A stretch of 64,000 nucleotides of DNA from Levilactobacillus mulengensis (GTDB taxonomy: Bacteria > Bacillota > Bacilli > Lactobacillales > Lactobacillaceae). The notes under the pieces are model-generated. The model searched no databases, had not been told where the DNA came from, and was given only the letters and a program-made list of their open reading frames with translations. The stretch is from assembly GCF_003946045.1 (NCBI RefSeq), contig NZ_RHNW01000007.1, positions 62,001 to 126,000 of the forward strand, given 5' to 3'. How positions within the stretch are numbered: position 1 is the stretch's first letter; each line of letters starts with the position of its first letter. A program made the position numbers and the translations under genes. Below, in pieces: positions 26,655-35,503 of this stretch.

Positions 26655-26697
26655 CCAAAAATGCCATCCCATTGATAGTCGGGATGGCATTTTTTGA
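26655..26697. terminator. Bidirectional terminator between convergent genes
   Basis: AAAAATGCCATCCC (26657-26670) pairs perfectly with GGGATGGCATTTTT; T runs follow on both strands. It serves the glycerophosphodiesterase gene and the DUF1836 gene. Confidence 0.9.
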
Positions 26698-27222
26698 TTA
26701 TTTCTTTTCAATTTTTCGTAAAGGTCGTTTGATGAGATGTAGCAGCTTTTCCGATTGCAAGCGCGCCACGACCGCGTCAACGGCGACCTGCATGAGTTTT
26801 TCGTTCAAGTCCTTGGCTGCTGGTTGGACCTGGTCCTCACCTAAATGGTGGAGCCGGTCTTCCAGGCTGTCAATGAAGTTGTCGTAGGCCTGTTTGGGGT
26901 AATCGCCCGCCGTAATCTGGTCGATTCCCGAGCGGACCGTATCCGTTTGGAACATGGGCTTCAGGAGACTGATCATTAAAATATCGGTCAGCTGCATGGT
27001 CTGATACTTCTTCTTGACGGGGGCCAAAATCACGTTGTGTTTCACGTAATTATTGATCATCGCCGGGGTAATCGTGTCGACACCCAAGGGGCCCAAAACA
27101 TCATTGATCAGCGCCGTTACCTGGTCCATATAGAGGTCAAACTTGGGTAAATCGTCCCACCGGGGTAATTTAACCCCGTGCATCTGGTGTTCCCACCGCG
27201 TATATTGATTGAAATCAGCCAT
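26698..27222 (-). CDS. DUF1836 protein, putative HTH regulator
   Basis: 174 residues matching my memory of DUF1836 proteins (YkrK/YxeR-type), with LPRWDDLPKFDLYMDQV, then ITPAMINNYVKHNVI and TDILMISLLKPMF. The layout resembles MerR-type HTH proteins: helix-turn-helix first, with the TPAMINNYVK segment as a likely recognition helix. The C-terminus is basic. No ligand or target is known. It is a single gene. Confidence 0.8.
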   Translation of the reverse strand: MADFNQYTRWEHQMHGVKLPRWDDLPKFDLYMDQVTALINDVLGPLGVDTITPAMINNYVKHNVILAPVKKKYQTMQLTDILMISLLKPMFQTDTVRSGIDQITAGDYPKQAYDNFIDSLEDRLHHLGEDQVQPAAKDLNEKLMQVAVDAVVARLQSEKLLHLIKRPLRKIEKK

Positions 27223-27311
27223 GTCTTTTCCCTACCCTTCCGTTTCTAGTTCTGATTATAACATATAATCTAGTCTTAGTGACTAGCTAAGGTCTAAAAA
27301 CGGCAATTCAT

Positions 27312-29657
27312 CTAGCGCCACCGAATCTTGCTGAGAATCCGGTGACCCAGTCCGTCCTGGACCAAGATAAACACCGGAATCACACTAATCATCAAGGGTA
27401 GATAAATCAGCGCTAGTTGCCAATTCAACAGGCTGACCAACGAGAAAATCGGACCAAAGAAGATGAAGATGACCGCAAACAAACCCGCCATCAACACGAC
27501 CAACCCGACCTTGAACCGGTTCAGCGGCCGTGCGACCATGACCAGAGCATTGAGGCTAATCAACCCCGTGATCAGCACGCTCAACGTGGAGGTCGTCGCA
27601 AACGTCAGGTGGAATTGCGTGCCAATCGCCATGATGACCAGGATGTAGCCGACCACGCAGATAGCTGCCGGCGCCGCAATTTCCATAACCTGTTTCATAA
27701 AGCGACCGGCAATCCGCGCGTAGTTGGGCTGCAGGGCCAGGAAGAACGTGGGAATCCCCACCATCAATGAGGAAATAGGCGTCAGCTGAATGGGTTCAAA
27801 TGGATAGCTGCGACTCATGAAGATAAAGATCAGCGTGAGCGCAACCGAGTACATAGTTTTAATCAGAAATAGCGACGCCACCCGTTCGATGTTGTTGATG
27901 ACCCGGCGGCCTTCGTTTAAGACGTTGATCATGGCGTCAAAGTTTGAGTTGACCAGGACAAAGTCGGCCAAGCTCTTGGTGGCTTCGCTCCCAGAGGCCA
28001 TGGCAATACTACAGTCTGCCTGACGCAGCGCCAACAGGTCATTGACCCCGTCACCGGTCATGGCAACCGTGTGCCCAGCTTCCTGGTAGGCCTTGATCAG
28101 CTGTTCCTTTTGTTGCGGCGTGACCCGACCAAATACGTTATAGTCGGCCACGAGTTGCGCGTAGTCTGGGTTGGCGCCCACCTGGCTCATATCGACCAGC
28201 TGTTGGGCCCCAGCGATACCGGCCCGGCCAGCGATACTGGCCACCGTCACGGGATTGTCCCCGGAAATGACCTTCAAGGCCACGTCCTGATTGGCAAAGA
28301 AGCCGAACGTATCCTTGGCACGTGGCCGGAGCTCATCGGTAATTAAAATTAGCCCGATGGTCCGAGGATTCGTTGGCTTGGGCGTCGTAAGCTGTTCCGC
28401 TTCCGCCAGCAACAGGACCCGGTAGCCCGCGGCCGCCAGCGTTTGAATGCGTTGCTGGACGTCGCTGGGCACCGTGTCAAAAATAAATTCCGGTGCGCCC
28501 ATGAGCGTCGCGTGGCCACCGATGACCGCCCCACTCCATTTGCGCCCGGAGGAGAACGGTAAGACATCCTGCGCCGCAACTTCTGGTGAGCCGTACGCCT
28601 GCTGGACCGCCTGCGCCGTTTCGTTATCGTCACCGGTGGCCGCCACTAGCTGAGCCAGTCGCGTCTGCAGATCTGCCGCTGAGACATCAGCCAACGGTTC
28701 CACCCGGTCGAGTTGTAGCTGACCGTTGGTGATGGTCCCGGTCTTGTCCAAACACAGCACGTCGACTCGGGCCAACGCTTCGATGGCGGGTAATTCCCGC
28801 ACCAACACGTTGTGACGCCCCAGGGTGAAGGCGCCGGCCGCGAGCGCTACCGAGGTCAGTAAGACCAAGCCCTCCGGAATCATGCCGACCATTGAGGCCA
28901 CGGTTCCCAGAATGGCACGGTTCTGGCTCTGTCCCCGCAACATGGCGGATACGAATAAGGCCGCCCCCAAAGGGATAATGGCAAACGTCAATACTTTAAT
29001 AATGCGATTAATAATGATGAGTAGCTGGCTGGCACTCCGGCGCTTTTGCTTGGCCGAGTGCGCCAGTTGTTTCACAAAGCTGCCGTGGCCGACCGTGGTG
29101 GCCTGCACCATGGCCCGCCCCCCGAGGAGGACGCTGCCAGAAATCAGGGAATCCCCCGTCCCTTTCAGAATTGGCGTGGATTCCCCGGTAATCTGGGATT
29201 CATCGACTTCCAGTCCGGCGGTATCCCGAATCAGGCCATCGACAGGAATCTGGTCCCCGCGGTGTAACTCGAGCAGGTCGTCACTCACGATGTCATCTTG
29301 GTGTCGCGCCGTCAGCTGACCGTCCCGCAGTACGTCAATTGTACCTTCGGACAGGAGCGCCAGCTTGTCGACCTGCCGTTTGGACCGAATTTCTTGGAAA
29401 ATACCAATCCCTGTGTTGACCACGACGACCCCCAAGAAGAGCAAGTTTTTATAGCTACCGGTGACCAAAACCAAGGCCCCCAGCAGGACATTGATTAAAT
29501 TAAAGAGGGTTAATAGATTATCCCGAAAGATTTGTTTCACACTTCGGGTCAGCGGGGGTAAGGGGTCATTCTGCAGACCGGCAGCCACCCGCTGCGCAAC
29601 TTCATCCGCCGTTAGTCCTTGGTCTAACGGCGTTTCATAACGTTCTGTTGTGGTCAT
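27312..29657 (-). CDS. CtpE-like P-type cation-transporting ATPase
   Basis: 781 residues with all P-type hallmarks: ITGESTPILKG in the A domain, GMIPEGLVLLTS in the membrane helix that binds the ion, CLDKTGTITNG with the phosphorylated Asp (about 303), and TGDGVNDLLALRQAD (about 534). The start LPPLTRSVKQIFRDN and the PEGL motif resemble mycobacterial CtpE, implicated in Ca2+ uptake; calcium is therefore the best guess. Six to ten membrane helices; no heavy-metal-binding domain. It starts with ATG at 29657 behind GGGAGG. Structured element A4 lies 40 nt upstream on the same strand. Confidence 0.88.
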   Translation of the reverse strand: MTTTERYETPLDQGLTADEVAQRVAAGLQNDPLPPLTRSVKQIFRDNLLTLFNLINVLLGALVLVTGSYKNLLFLGVVVVNTGIGIFQEIRSKRQVDKLALLSEGTIDVLRDGQLTARHQDDIVSDDLLELHRGDQIPVDGLIRDTAGLEVDESQITGESTPILKGTGDSLISGSVLLGGRAMVQATTVGHGSFVKQLAHSAKQKRRSASQLLIIINRIIKVLTFAIIPLGAALFVSAMLRGQSQNRAILGTVASMVGMIPEGLVLLTSVALAAGAFTLGRHNVLVRELPAIEALARVDVLCLDKTGTITNGQLQLDRVEPLADVSAADLQTRLAQLVAATGDDNETAQAVQQAYGSPEVAAQDVLPFSSGRKWSGAVIGGHATLMGAPEFIFDTVPSDVQQRIQTLAAAGYRVLLLAEAEQLTTPKPTNPRTIGLILITDELRPRAKDTFGFFANQDVALKVISGDNPVTVASIAGRAGIAGAQQLVDMSQVGANPDYAQLVADYNVFGRVTPQQKEQLIKAYQEAGHTVAMTGDGVNDLLALRQADCSIAMASGSEATKSLADFVLVNSNFDAMINVLNEGRRVINNIERVASLFLIKTMYSVALTLIFIFMSRSYPFEPIQLTPISSLMVGIPTFFLALQPNYARIAGRFMKQVMEIAAPAAICVVGYILVIMAIGTQFHLTFATTSTLSVLITGLISLNALVMVARPLNRFKVGLVVLMAGLFAVIFIFFGPIFSLVSLLNWQLALIYLPLMISVIPVFILVQDGLGHRILSKIRWR

Positions 29658-29696
29658 TTCCCCGCAACCTCCCTTTCTTTGGGTTACTCGTTAATT

Positions 29697-29890
29697 TGCG
29701 TCTCCAGGTCAGTGAAAATAGACCGTGACGCTGTGGGCGCACGTCTGGAGCCATAGACCGGTCTCCAGACTTATTTTGAGCCGAAGTCCACGTCTCAAAA
29801 ATATCAGTTTCCTAAGTGGCCAAGCCACTAAGGAAACTCCCACGGCTGAGTCTATTTTCACCGACCTTCCGACTCACAGACGTTTAACCC
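29697..29890 (-). repeat. Structured intergenic element A4 upstream of the P-type ATPase
   Basis: Read on the minus strand: outer stem GGTCGGTGAAAATAGAC (29850-29866) with GTCTATTTTCACTGACC (29707-29723), one mismatch; linker CTCAGCCGTGGGA; P2, a 14-bp stem with one mismatch (29806-29838); P3 TTTTGAG/CTCAAAA (29774-29800); P4 GTCTGGAG/CTCCAGAC (29743-29770); then CCCACAGCGTCACGG. It lies between the ATPase start codon and the next gene. Possible leader RNA of the ATPase. Confidence 0.75.
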
Positions 29891-30153
29891 ACGCTGTTTT
29901 TATTTGCGCCTACTATACTGGTGCCAACGGCCTTTGAAATCGTATTTCAGACGCTAAGTCGAAATCAACCGGCCCTAGGACAGCTGCGTCTACTGCTGAG
30001 ACAACAGTCAACAACCTATAAGAACACACCTTCATTGTACTAGAAAATGGGTTCATCCGGCGCTTAATTCGTTCAGTTCTACGCAATCTTTTAGAGAAAC
30101 GCAAGCATTTCTAATGGGAACGATAGTAACCTTTTGAGCCGGGGAAGACTACA
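29891..30153. other. Intergenic stretch
   Basis: About 260 nt with no ribosome-bound frame and no strong hairpin. A short string AGAAAATGGGTTCA at about 30040 resembles the outer-arm core of the structured elements but has no other part of them. Confidence 0.35.
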
Positions 30154-30375
30154 ATGAAATTGGTAGCATTTATTCACGCATTTTTACTTAAATTCTTCAA
30201 AGGGAGTAATATTTTGAATCACAAATCATCAGCGGTTATTCTATTTATTCTCTATATCATCCTGCTTGGCTGCATGTTAGCCCATCAAGATATGCTGGCC
30301 ATGTGGCTCATGACGTTTGGGATGTTATTCGAGGCTAGCATCAACCTCTTTGACGTTTTTCATCGCCGTCAGTAA
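30154..30375 (+). CDS. Small membrane protein of unknown function
   Basis: Up to 73 residues with two hydrophobic segments (about 28-42 and 46-60) and a C-terminal HRRQ. The ATG at 30154 has only a weak GGGGAAG upstream. A TTG at codon 21 (30214) has AAAGGGAG at proper spacing and would give 53 residues; the shorter form may be the real one. No family recognised. Confidence 0.55.
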   Translation: MKLVAFIHAFLLKFFKGSNILNHKSSAVILFILYIILLGCMLAHQDMLAMWLMTFGMLFEASINLFDVFHRRQ

Positions 30376-30486
30376 GCGTTGTCATTTAGCGCTAGATAGC
30401 CTAAAATGGAGGGTATACGCGTGCCTGGCCCAGCGCCTCGCACCAACAATGACTGACGGTATCTGCCGTCAAGGAGGAACTATTTT

Positions 30487-31338
30487 ATGACACCACCCAC
30501 CAAGATTACGGATACACTCAAACTGGCCGATGGCAACCGCATGCCGGTCATGGGGTTTGGGACCTACAAAATCGGCGATCAAGAAACCATGAATAAATCG
30601 ATCGACGCGGCCTGGAACGCTGGCTACCGCATGTTTGACACGGCCATGCTTTACCGCAACGAGGACATTCTCGGTCCCACCCTGCACCAACTCGGCTTGC
30701 CTCGTGAAGGCTTCTTCCTGACCAGCAAAGTCGCCGAAGTCGTTCAGGGTTACGACCGGACGATGAAGGCTGTGGAAGGCTCACTCAAACGTTTACAGAC
30801 TGATTACTTGGACCTCTTACTGGTTCACTGGCCCGTTCGTGAACACTTCTTTGACACCTGGAAGGCCATGGAACAATTGAAAGCTGATGGCAAGGTCAAG
30901 TCCATCGGGGTCTCCAATTACACCATTGCCCACCTGGAACTGCTCGCCACGCAGGCCAAGGAAATGCCCGTCGTTAACCAGGTGGAATACCATCCTTACC
31001 TGAACCAACAGGCGCTGTTCGACTACGACCAAGAAAAGAAGATCGTCACGGAAGCTTGGAGTCCTTTAGGCCGGCGCGTGGTTTTAGATAACCCGATGCT
31101 GACTAAGATGGCTAAGCACCATAACAAATCCGTTGCTCAAATCGTTTTGCGGTGGGAACTTCAACACGAATTGGTGACGATTCCCAAGTCCACCCATCCC
31201 GACCGCATCAAGGAAAACGCCGATATCTTTGACTTCGCCTTGGACGTTGATGAGATGACCATGATCGACATTCTGAATAAGAATGAACGGACGGGGAATG
31301 AACCCGAAATCGTCTACGAAACCGCCAAGCAGTACTAG
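30487..31338 (+). CDS. Aldo/keto reductase
   Basis: 283 residues, a (beta/alpha)8 NADPH-dependent carbonyl reductase. The catalytic tetrad can be placed: Asp in MFDTAMLYRNE, Tyr in the same block, Lys in LTSKVAEV and His in LLVHWPV. GVSNYTIAHLE and the cofactor-binding IPKSTHPDRIKEN also fit the AKR5 group, which reduces 2,5-diketogluconate-like or aldehyde substrates. AAGGAGGAAC precedes the ATG. A 6-bp hairpin, TGACGG/CCGTCA (30454-30471), directly abuts the ribosome site and could affect its access. The stop codon lies inside a long inverted repeat that brackets element B1. Confidence 0.93.
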   Translation: MTPPTKITDTLKLADGNRMPVMGFGTYKIGDQETMNKSIDAAWNAGYRMFDTAMLYRNEDILGPTLHQLGLPREGFFLTSKVAEVVQGYDRTMKAVEGSLKRLQTDYLDLLLVHWPVREHFFDTWKAMEQLKADGKVKSIGVSNYTIAHLELLATQAKEMPVVNQVEYHPYLNQQALFDYDQEKKIVTEAWSPLGRRVVLDNPMLTKMAKHHNKSVAQIVLRWELQHELVTIPKSTHPDRIKENADIFDFALDVDEMTMIDILNKNERTGNEPEIVYETAKQY

Positions 31339-31636
31339 GGTTTAAACTGTGCGGGTACTGCGCCTCCGGGCTGGTGAAAACTGGGCCGTGTTGCGTCCGT
31401 TCCCGACGACGAGCTCAAGGCGCCCTGCTGTGGGGCCGGTTACAGCCTGAGAAGCGGGCTTCCACCTCAACTTTGAGCCTGAGGTGCGGTCTCAAAGGTT
31501 GTCCCATGCTCTAAACTGAGAAAATCGCTCAGTTAAGACCATCGACACAGCTGGTCGCCTTGGCTCGTCTCTGGTCACTCCCACAACTGACCCATTTTCA
31601 CCAACCCTGCGGCTCATACGCGTTTAAACCTAGTAC
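31332..31636. repeat. Long inverted repeat bracketing element B1
   Basis: GTACTAGGGTTTAAAC (31332-31347) and GTTTAAACCTAGTAC (31622-31636) pair with one bulged G. Pairing continues outward: AAGCA/CGCTT with one mismatch. The left arm contains the aldo/keto reductase stop codon, so the coding sequence itself is part of the repeat. Confidence 0.75.
31355..31630 (-). repeat. Structured intergenic element B1 (extended form)
   Basis: Minus strand: outer arm GGTTGGTGAAAATGGG pairs with CAGTTTTCACCAGCC (31368-31607); linker CAGTTGTGGGA; a long internal stem GACGAGC-CAAGGCG / CGCCTTGAGCTCGTC (31408-31422 with 31556-31569); P2 AACTGAG/CTCAGTT (31514-31534); P3 CTTTGAG/CTCAAAG (31471-31497); a degraded P4 (about 31444-31460); CCCCACAGCAGGGC; and 3' end CCCGGAGGCGCA. 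It follows the reductase gene in opposite orientation. Confidence 0.7.
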
Positions 31637-31800
31637 CGCTTCGGTGGCGACTTAATCATGTAAACTAAAAAATGCAATCGGCGTTCTCATTAATTAATTG
31701 AGGACGTTGATTGCATTTTCTTTTACGCATATTTAGACTGACTAATTGTGCCCAATTTTCAGGTAAAAAGCATTAAGCACAAACTGGCAGAATTAGTTCT

Positions 31801-31979
31801 GTATCAGCCGTGAGGGCGAGAAAAATGGGTCCAGCCGGGGATTCTGCGAGTATTCCACTCGCAGAATGGCGACTTTGAGACGTGTTCCTCGGCTCAAAGC
31901 GTGCTGGAAGACCGCTTTCCAGGCTTCCGGCGTCCTCCCCCAGCGTTCCGATCCCATTTTTCTCGCCCGGTAAGGCGCC
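31801..31979 (+). repeat. Structured intergenic element A3
   Basis: Plus strand: GTATCAGCCG start; perfect 16-bp outer stem GGGCGAGAAAAATGGG (31814-31829) with 31953-31968; linker CCAGCCGGGGA; P2 ATTCTGCGAGT/ACTCGCAGAAT (31841-31867, 11 bp perfect); P3 CTTTGAG/CTCAAAG (31873-31899); P4 CTGGAAG/CTTCCGG (31904-31930); CCTCCCCCAGCGT. It lies between convergent reductase and permease genes, just after the permease stop, in the opposite orientation. Confidence 0.75.
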
Positions 31980-31988
31980 ATCAAAGCA

Positions 31989-33482
31989 CTAGTTCTCCAC
32001 TTGTTTGTGTTTACGGACTTGGTACCAGATGACCCCCATTAAGCCGAACAGGATTGGCCCAACCAGCATCCAAATCGTGCTTTGGACGTCGCCGTTTTCC
32101 AAGATGGGTTGGAGCAGCGTGAAGACGTTGGCCCCCAAGACCACGAGGAAGACGACCCAACTGATGACAGTCGTCCAGGCCGGTGACTTGTAAACTTCGA
32201 ACGGCTTGACGATGTCGCGGTTACGCTTGAATTTCGGAAAGGCGTAGACCAGGAACAGGTATGGCAACGTCATGGACACGTTCGCCATCAGCGTCAAAAT
32301 GTTGTAGAAGGCTGAGGCATCACTCGAGGCAAATGACGCGACCAGAATGATCACGATGACGACGGCACATTGCAGCTTCATCGCATAACTGGGCATATCG
32401 TTGTCGTTTAATTTAGTAAACTTCTTTGGCCACATGGACTTTGGCGTCCCCATGATCAGCGTCTTCAGCGGTGAGTAAGTCAACGTGAAGAAGGCTCCGG
32501 AGTACGCTAAGAACATACCCAGGCCGGTGTAACGGGCAAACCACAAGCCAATCGTGGTACTCGTGGCGGCGCTCAGACCCAGGGCTTCACCCAAGGTATC
32601 CCCGAGATTCCGCATCATGACGTAACTGATGTTCCCCATGTTCGTGGTTGGGTCGGCCAGAACCGTTTGCCAGTTCGTGCTAATCCCCCAGCAAAGAATC
32701 CCAATCGCATAACCCAACGTGATCACGACGGCTGAGATGACAATGGCCTTGGGGAACGTCTTTTCGGGGTTCTTGGTCTTATCAACCATGCCCCCTAAGA
32801 CTTCCAGACCCCCATAGGCGAAGATGGCAAATACGGCGAAACTCATGATTCCCATCGGTTGTTGGTAACCAGGATGTGGGGAATGTAAGAAGGTGCTCAG
32901 CGGCTGAGCAAACTGACCATGCTGCAAGGCCAAAACGACACCGGAAACGACCAGCAGGATGGCATTTAAGCTCATGACGGCCAAGCCACCGAGACTGGTG
33001 ATCCGCACGATGCCCTTGACCCCTTTGATGGAGACCCAGGTCACCAGCACCATCCACAGGCAGGACAGAATCCCGATGACCTGCGTGGCGTTTAAGCCAG
33101 CGAAGGCGAAGTTCTGCGTTTGATCACGCCCGAAGAAGGTCGTGGTAAAGGGAATCCAAACCTTCGCGGAGGTGGAAACCAGCCAGATGATGTAGGAGGC
33201 GAACCACATGAAGGTCCCGATGAAGGCGAACTCTGAGTTCACACTGCGGTCCAGCCACTGGTACATCCCACTCCCTTCGTCGGATTTGATGGCGGCCCCA
33301 TATTCTGCCATCATTAAAGCAAATGGAATAAAGAACAGGATTGCCGCTGCTAAGTAGAATAGAATCGACGAGTAACCCATTAAGAAATAGGCCACCGTAC
33401 TGTTGGCAAAGCCGAAGACGGTCGTAAAGATCATCATGACTAAGGCCATTAAGGTGATTTTAGAGTTATTATTATCAGCCAT
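31989..33482 (-). CDS. yjeM: APC-superfamily amino-acid permease, YjeM type
   Basis: 497 residues, about 12-14 membrane segments. Long stretches recall Escherichia coli YjeM (ALVMMIFTTVFGFANS, IGTFMWFASYIIWLVSTSAK, YSPLKTLIMGTPKSMWP), a transporter of the glutamate/GABA-antiporter branch whose substrate I cannot name. The upstream part of the frame is not translated: GGGGAGAC precedes the ATG at 33482. An IS605-type element ends roughly 120-200 bp upstream, with tnpB pointing at this gene. Confidence 0.9.
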   Translation of the reverse strand: MADNNNSKITLMALVMMIFTTVFGFANSTVAYFLMGYSSILFYLAAAILFFIPFALMMAEYGAAIKSDEGSGMYQWLDRSVNSEFAFIGTFMWFASYIIWLVSTSAKVWIPFTTTFFGRDQTQNFAFAGLNATQVIGILSCLWMVLVTWVSIKGVKGIVRITSLGGLAVMSLNAILLVVSGVVLALQHGQFAQPLSTFLHSPHPGYQQPMGIMSFAVFAIFAYGGLEVLGGMVDKTKNPEKTFPKAIVISAVVITLGYAIGILCWGISTNWQTVLADPTTNMGNISYVMMRNLGDTLGEALGLSAATSTTIGLWFARYTGLGMFLAYSGAFFTLTYSPLKTLIMGTPKSMWPKKFTKLNDNDMPSYAMKLQCAVVIVIILVASFASSDASAFYNILTLMANVSMTLPYLFLVYAFPKFKRNRDIVKPFEVYKSPAWTTVISWVVFLVVLGANVFTLLQPILENGDVQSTIWMLVGPILFGLMGVIWYQVRKHKQVEN

Positions 33483-33659
33483 TATTGTCTCCCCAATTAT
33501 TTTAGGCTGCCCAATTGTAGGCGCTTTATTTATTGTCAACCACGCCCGTTTAAAAACGGACGCTTGTAGGAACCATACCCCATGGCATGACGACCACAAT
33601 TTACTTAGATACAGCGTTAGCCTACGAATAGGACTTATCCGCTAATTACCAAAGCCTTT

Positions 33660-33690
33660 TAGGTCCGCAGGTTGCCAGACGGACTTGTTT
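33660..33690 (-). ncRNA. Candidate right-end hairpin / 3' part of the TnpB reRNA (omegaRNA) scaffold
   Basis: GTCCG (33663-33667) and CGGAC (33680-33684) form a hairpin starting 10 nt after the tnpB stop. In IS605 elements the guide RNA of TnpB is transcribed through the tnpB 3' end to the right end, and the guide is the flanking DNA beyond it. Here that would be about 33600-33655. Confidence 0.4.
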
Positions 33691-33693
33691 CTC

Positions 33694-34947
33694 TTACAGA
33701 GCTGCTAAACCCTTAGCTAGAATGTTTTGGGCTGCGTTATGATCACGCACATGGAACGTGCCACAACTAGGGCACGTCCACTTGCGGTCAGCTAACGTCA
33801 ACTTATTTTCGCCGATCATGACATGTCCGCAATGGCTACAAGTCTGCGTCGTATTTCGCGGATCAATCGTCAAAAATTTCCGACCGTACAAGTCAGCTTT
33901 GTAAGCCAGCATACTTAGTAAAGTTCGCCAACCGACGTCCGAGATACTCATTGCTAAAGCGTGATTTCGTAACATGTTTTTACTCCGCAGTTCTTCAGCT
34001 ACGACTAAATCGTGGTTTTTGATCAAGGTCGTAGAGACGCGGTGCAGAAAGTTTTTACGTTGGTTGGCAACTTTACGCTGTAGCTTGGCTACTTGTAGCC
34101 GTTGCTTTTGATAATTCTTTGATTCTGATAACCGTCGTTGACTCCTTTTAGCTCGTCTAGCCCGCCGTGACAGTTTCCGTTGAGCTTTAGCCAGCTTTCC
34201 TTTAATCATTCGGTAGTAACGGGGATTCTCAATTACTTGCCCATTAGAATCTGTCAGAAAATTATCAAGATTCAAATCGATGCCAACTTTAGATTTGACG
34301 ATTGATTGTTTAGCAACAAAGGGGTGTTCCGAACCAATCTGCAGGGACACAAAATAATGGCCTACAGCGTCCATTGAGACCGTTGTCGTTCCAATTCTAA
34401 TGTCATTAGCTCGCTCTAAGATTTTTAATGGAAGTCCCTTGAATCGGAGACGTCCCAGTTTGGGTAATTGTAGGTGGTGGGTATCAGTTAATCTGACACT
34501 CCCATTTCTCATGGTTGGCACTGTCACTTTGGCACTGTAAAGACAAGATGTTTGATAAGTCTGAGAATAACCACGTTTATGAAACTTAGGCGTTCCGGCC
34601 TGATGAACCTGGTGGAATAATTTCCAAGCGGTCTTATAATTTTTGATGGCATTAGCCTTCATCAGACTGTCAAAGTCCGGGTGATTGAGCCACCCATGAA
34701 TATTGGAGATAGCAGTTGACGGCTTCTTCAGACGCTCGGTCAAATCAGCAATCCGCTTCAAAACAAGCGTAATTGGCGTTTTAACTTTCTTCAGCCAGAA
34801 TAGGTCAGTGTTCATCCCGTTCATTTCGTTATAAATAAAGCGACTCGCATCACTGTTACGTTTGATCAACCGTTTCTGTTCGGTTGAAGGAAAGACCCGG
34901 ACCTTAACCCCATAGTAGTAAGGTAATTGTGCCATCGTTTTCGTCAT
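33694..34947 (-). CDS. tnpB: TnpB, RNA-guided nuclease of an IS200/IS605 element
   Basis: 417 residues, full length for TnpB. N-terminal part with ASRFIYNEMN; RuvC-like residues in GIDLNLDNF (Asp, about 222), VVAEELRS (Glu, about 316) and HVRDHNAAQNI (Asp, about 402); zinc finger CSHCGH (about 369) and CPSCG (about 389) between the last two. All three acidic residues are present, so it is likely an active endonuclease guided by its reRNA that helps keep the element in place. AGGAGGTGG precedes the ATG at 34947; the frame upstream of it is not translated. Confidence 0.93.
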   Translation of the reverse strand: MTKTMAQLPYYYGVKVRVFPSTEQKRLIKRNSDASRFIYNEMNGMNTDLFWLKKVKTPITLVLKRIADLTERLKKPSTAISNIHGWLNHPDFDSLMKANAIKNYKTAWKLFHQVHQAGTPKFHKRGYSQTYQTSCLYSAKVTVPTMRNGSVRLTDTHHLQLPKLGRLRFKGLPLKILERANDIRIGTTTVSMDAVGHYFVSLQIGSEHPFVAKQSIVKSKVGIDLNLDNFLTDSNGQVIENPRYYRMIKGKLAKAQRKLSRRARRAKRSQRRLSESKNYQKQRLQVAKLQRKVANQRKNFLHRVSTTLIKNHDLVVAEELRSKNMLRNHALAMSISDVGWRTLLSMLAYKADLYGRKFLTIDPRNTTQTCSHCGHVMIGENKLTLADRKWTCPSCGTFHVRDHNAAQNILAKGLAAL

Positions 34948-35042
34948 GAACTGCCACCTCCTTTTGCTTGATAACAGCATATCATATGAGTATACTGTAT
35001 CCATAGTAAGCTGTCTTATAATAATATTTATGGAGGGTGCGT

Positions 35043-35462
35043 ATGAGTGAGAATGCTGAAGGGATTATTCATGAACGTGGTTATGTTTACAGCTTCCATT
35101 TTCACTTGGCCTGGGTCACCAAGTATCGGCATGAAGCATTTACAACACCAAAGTTAGTCGCTGAGATGACGGATATTCTAACAAAGATAGCCCGGCTAAA
35201 CGAAGTGACCATTGAACAGATGGAGGTAATGCCGGACCATATTCACTTACTACTAAGCTTTAAGCCTAAGTATGCACCAACCAATGTTGTCAAAGCCTTC
35301 AAGGGCGGTTCGGCTCGCTTGTTCTTTGAACTACATCCAGAGATAAAGGCTCAGAAGTTTTGGGGTGGACATCTCTGGTCGCCTAGTTACTTTATGAGCA
35401 CCCTGGGTGACATGAGCAGGACAACCGTGGAAAACTATATTGCTAATCAGCGAAAAGCATAA
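35043..35462 (+). CDS. tnpA: TnpA, Y1 (HUH) transposase of the IS200/IS605 element
   Basis: 139 residues: HUH pair in MPDHIHLLLS (His66 and His68) and the nucleophile Tyr in VENYIANQ (Tyr132), with FWGGHLWSPSYF typical of IS200/IS605 TnpA. It cuts and joins single-stranded ends of the element during replication. The ATG at 35043 follows GGAGGG; a GTG two codons upstream is less likely. Confidence 0.95.
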   Translation: MSENAEGIIHERGYVYSFHFHLAWVTKYRHEAFTTPKLVAEMTDILTKIARLNEVTIEQMEVMPDHIHLLLSFKPKYAPTNVVKAFKGGSARLFFELHPEIKAQKFWGGHLWSPSYFMSTLGDMSRTTVENYIANQRKA

Positions 35463-35503
35463 TGGCATTCATCCCTTGTTTGAAAGCAAGGAAATTCTGC
35501 CAT
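35462..35503 (+). repeat. Imperfect palindrome after tnpA, candidate left-end hairpin
   Basis: ATGGCA (35462-35467) pairs with TGCCAT (35498-35503), with an inner CCTTG/CAAGG. In IS605 elements the transposase recognises such a hairpin near each end; it may also end tnpA transcription. Confidence 0.5.

Noticed and set aside
31793-31984. 63-codon frame on the minus strand over element A3
   Set aside because: It follows the palindromic arms, has no ribosome site and no similarity to the frames in other copies.
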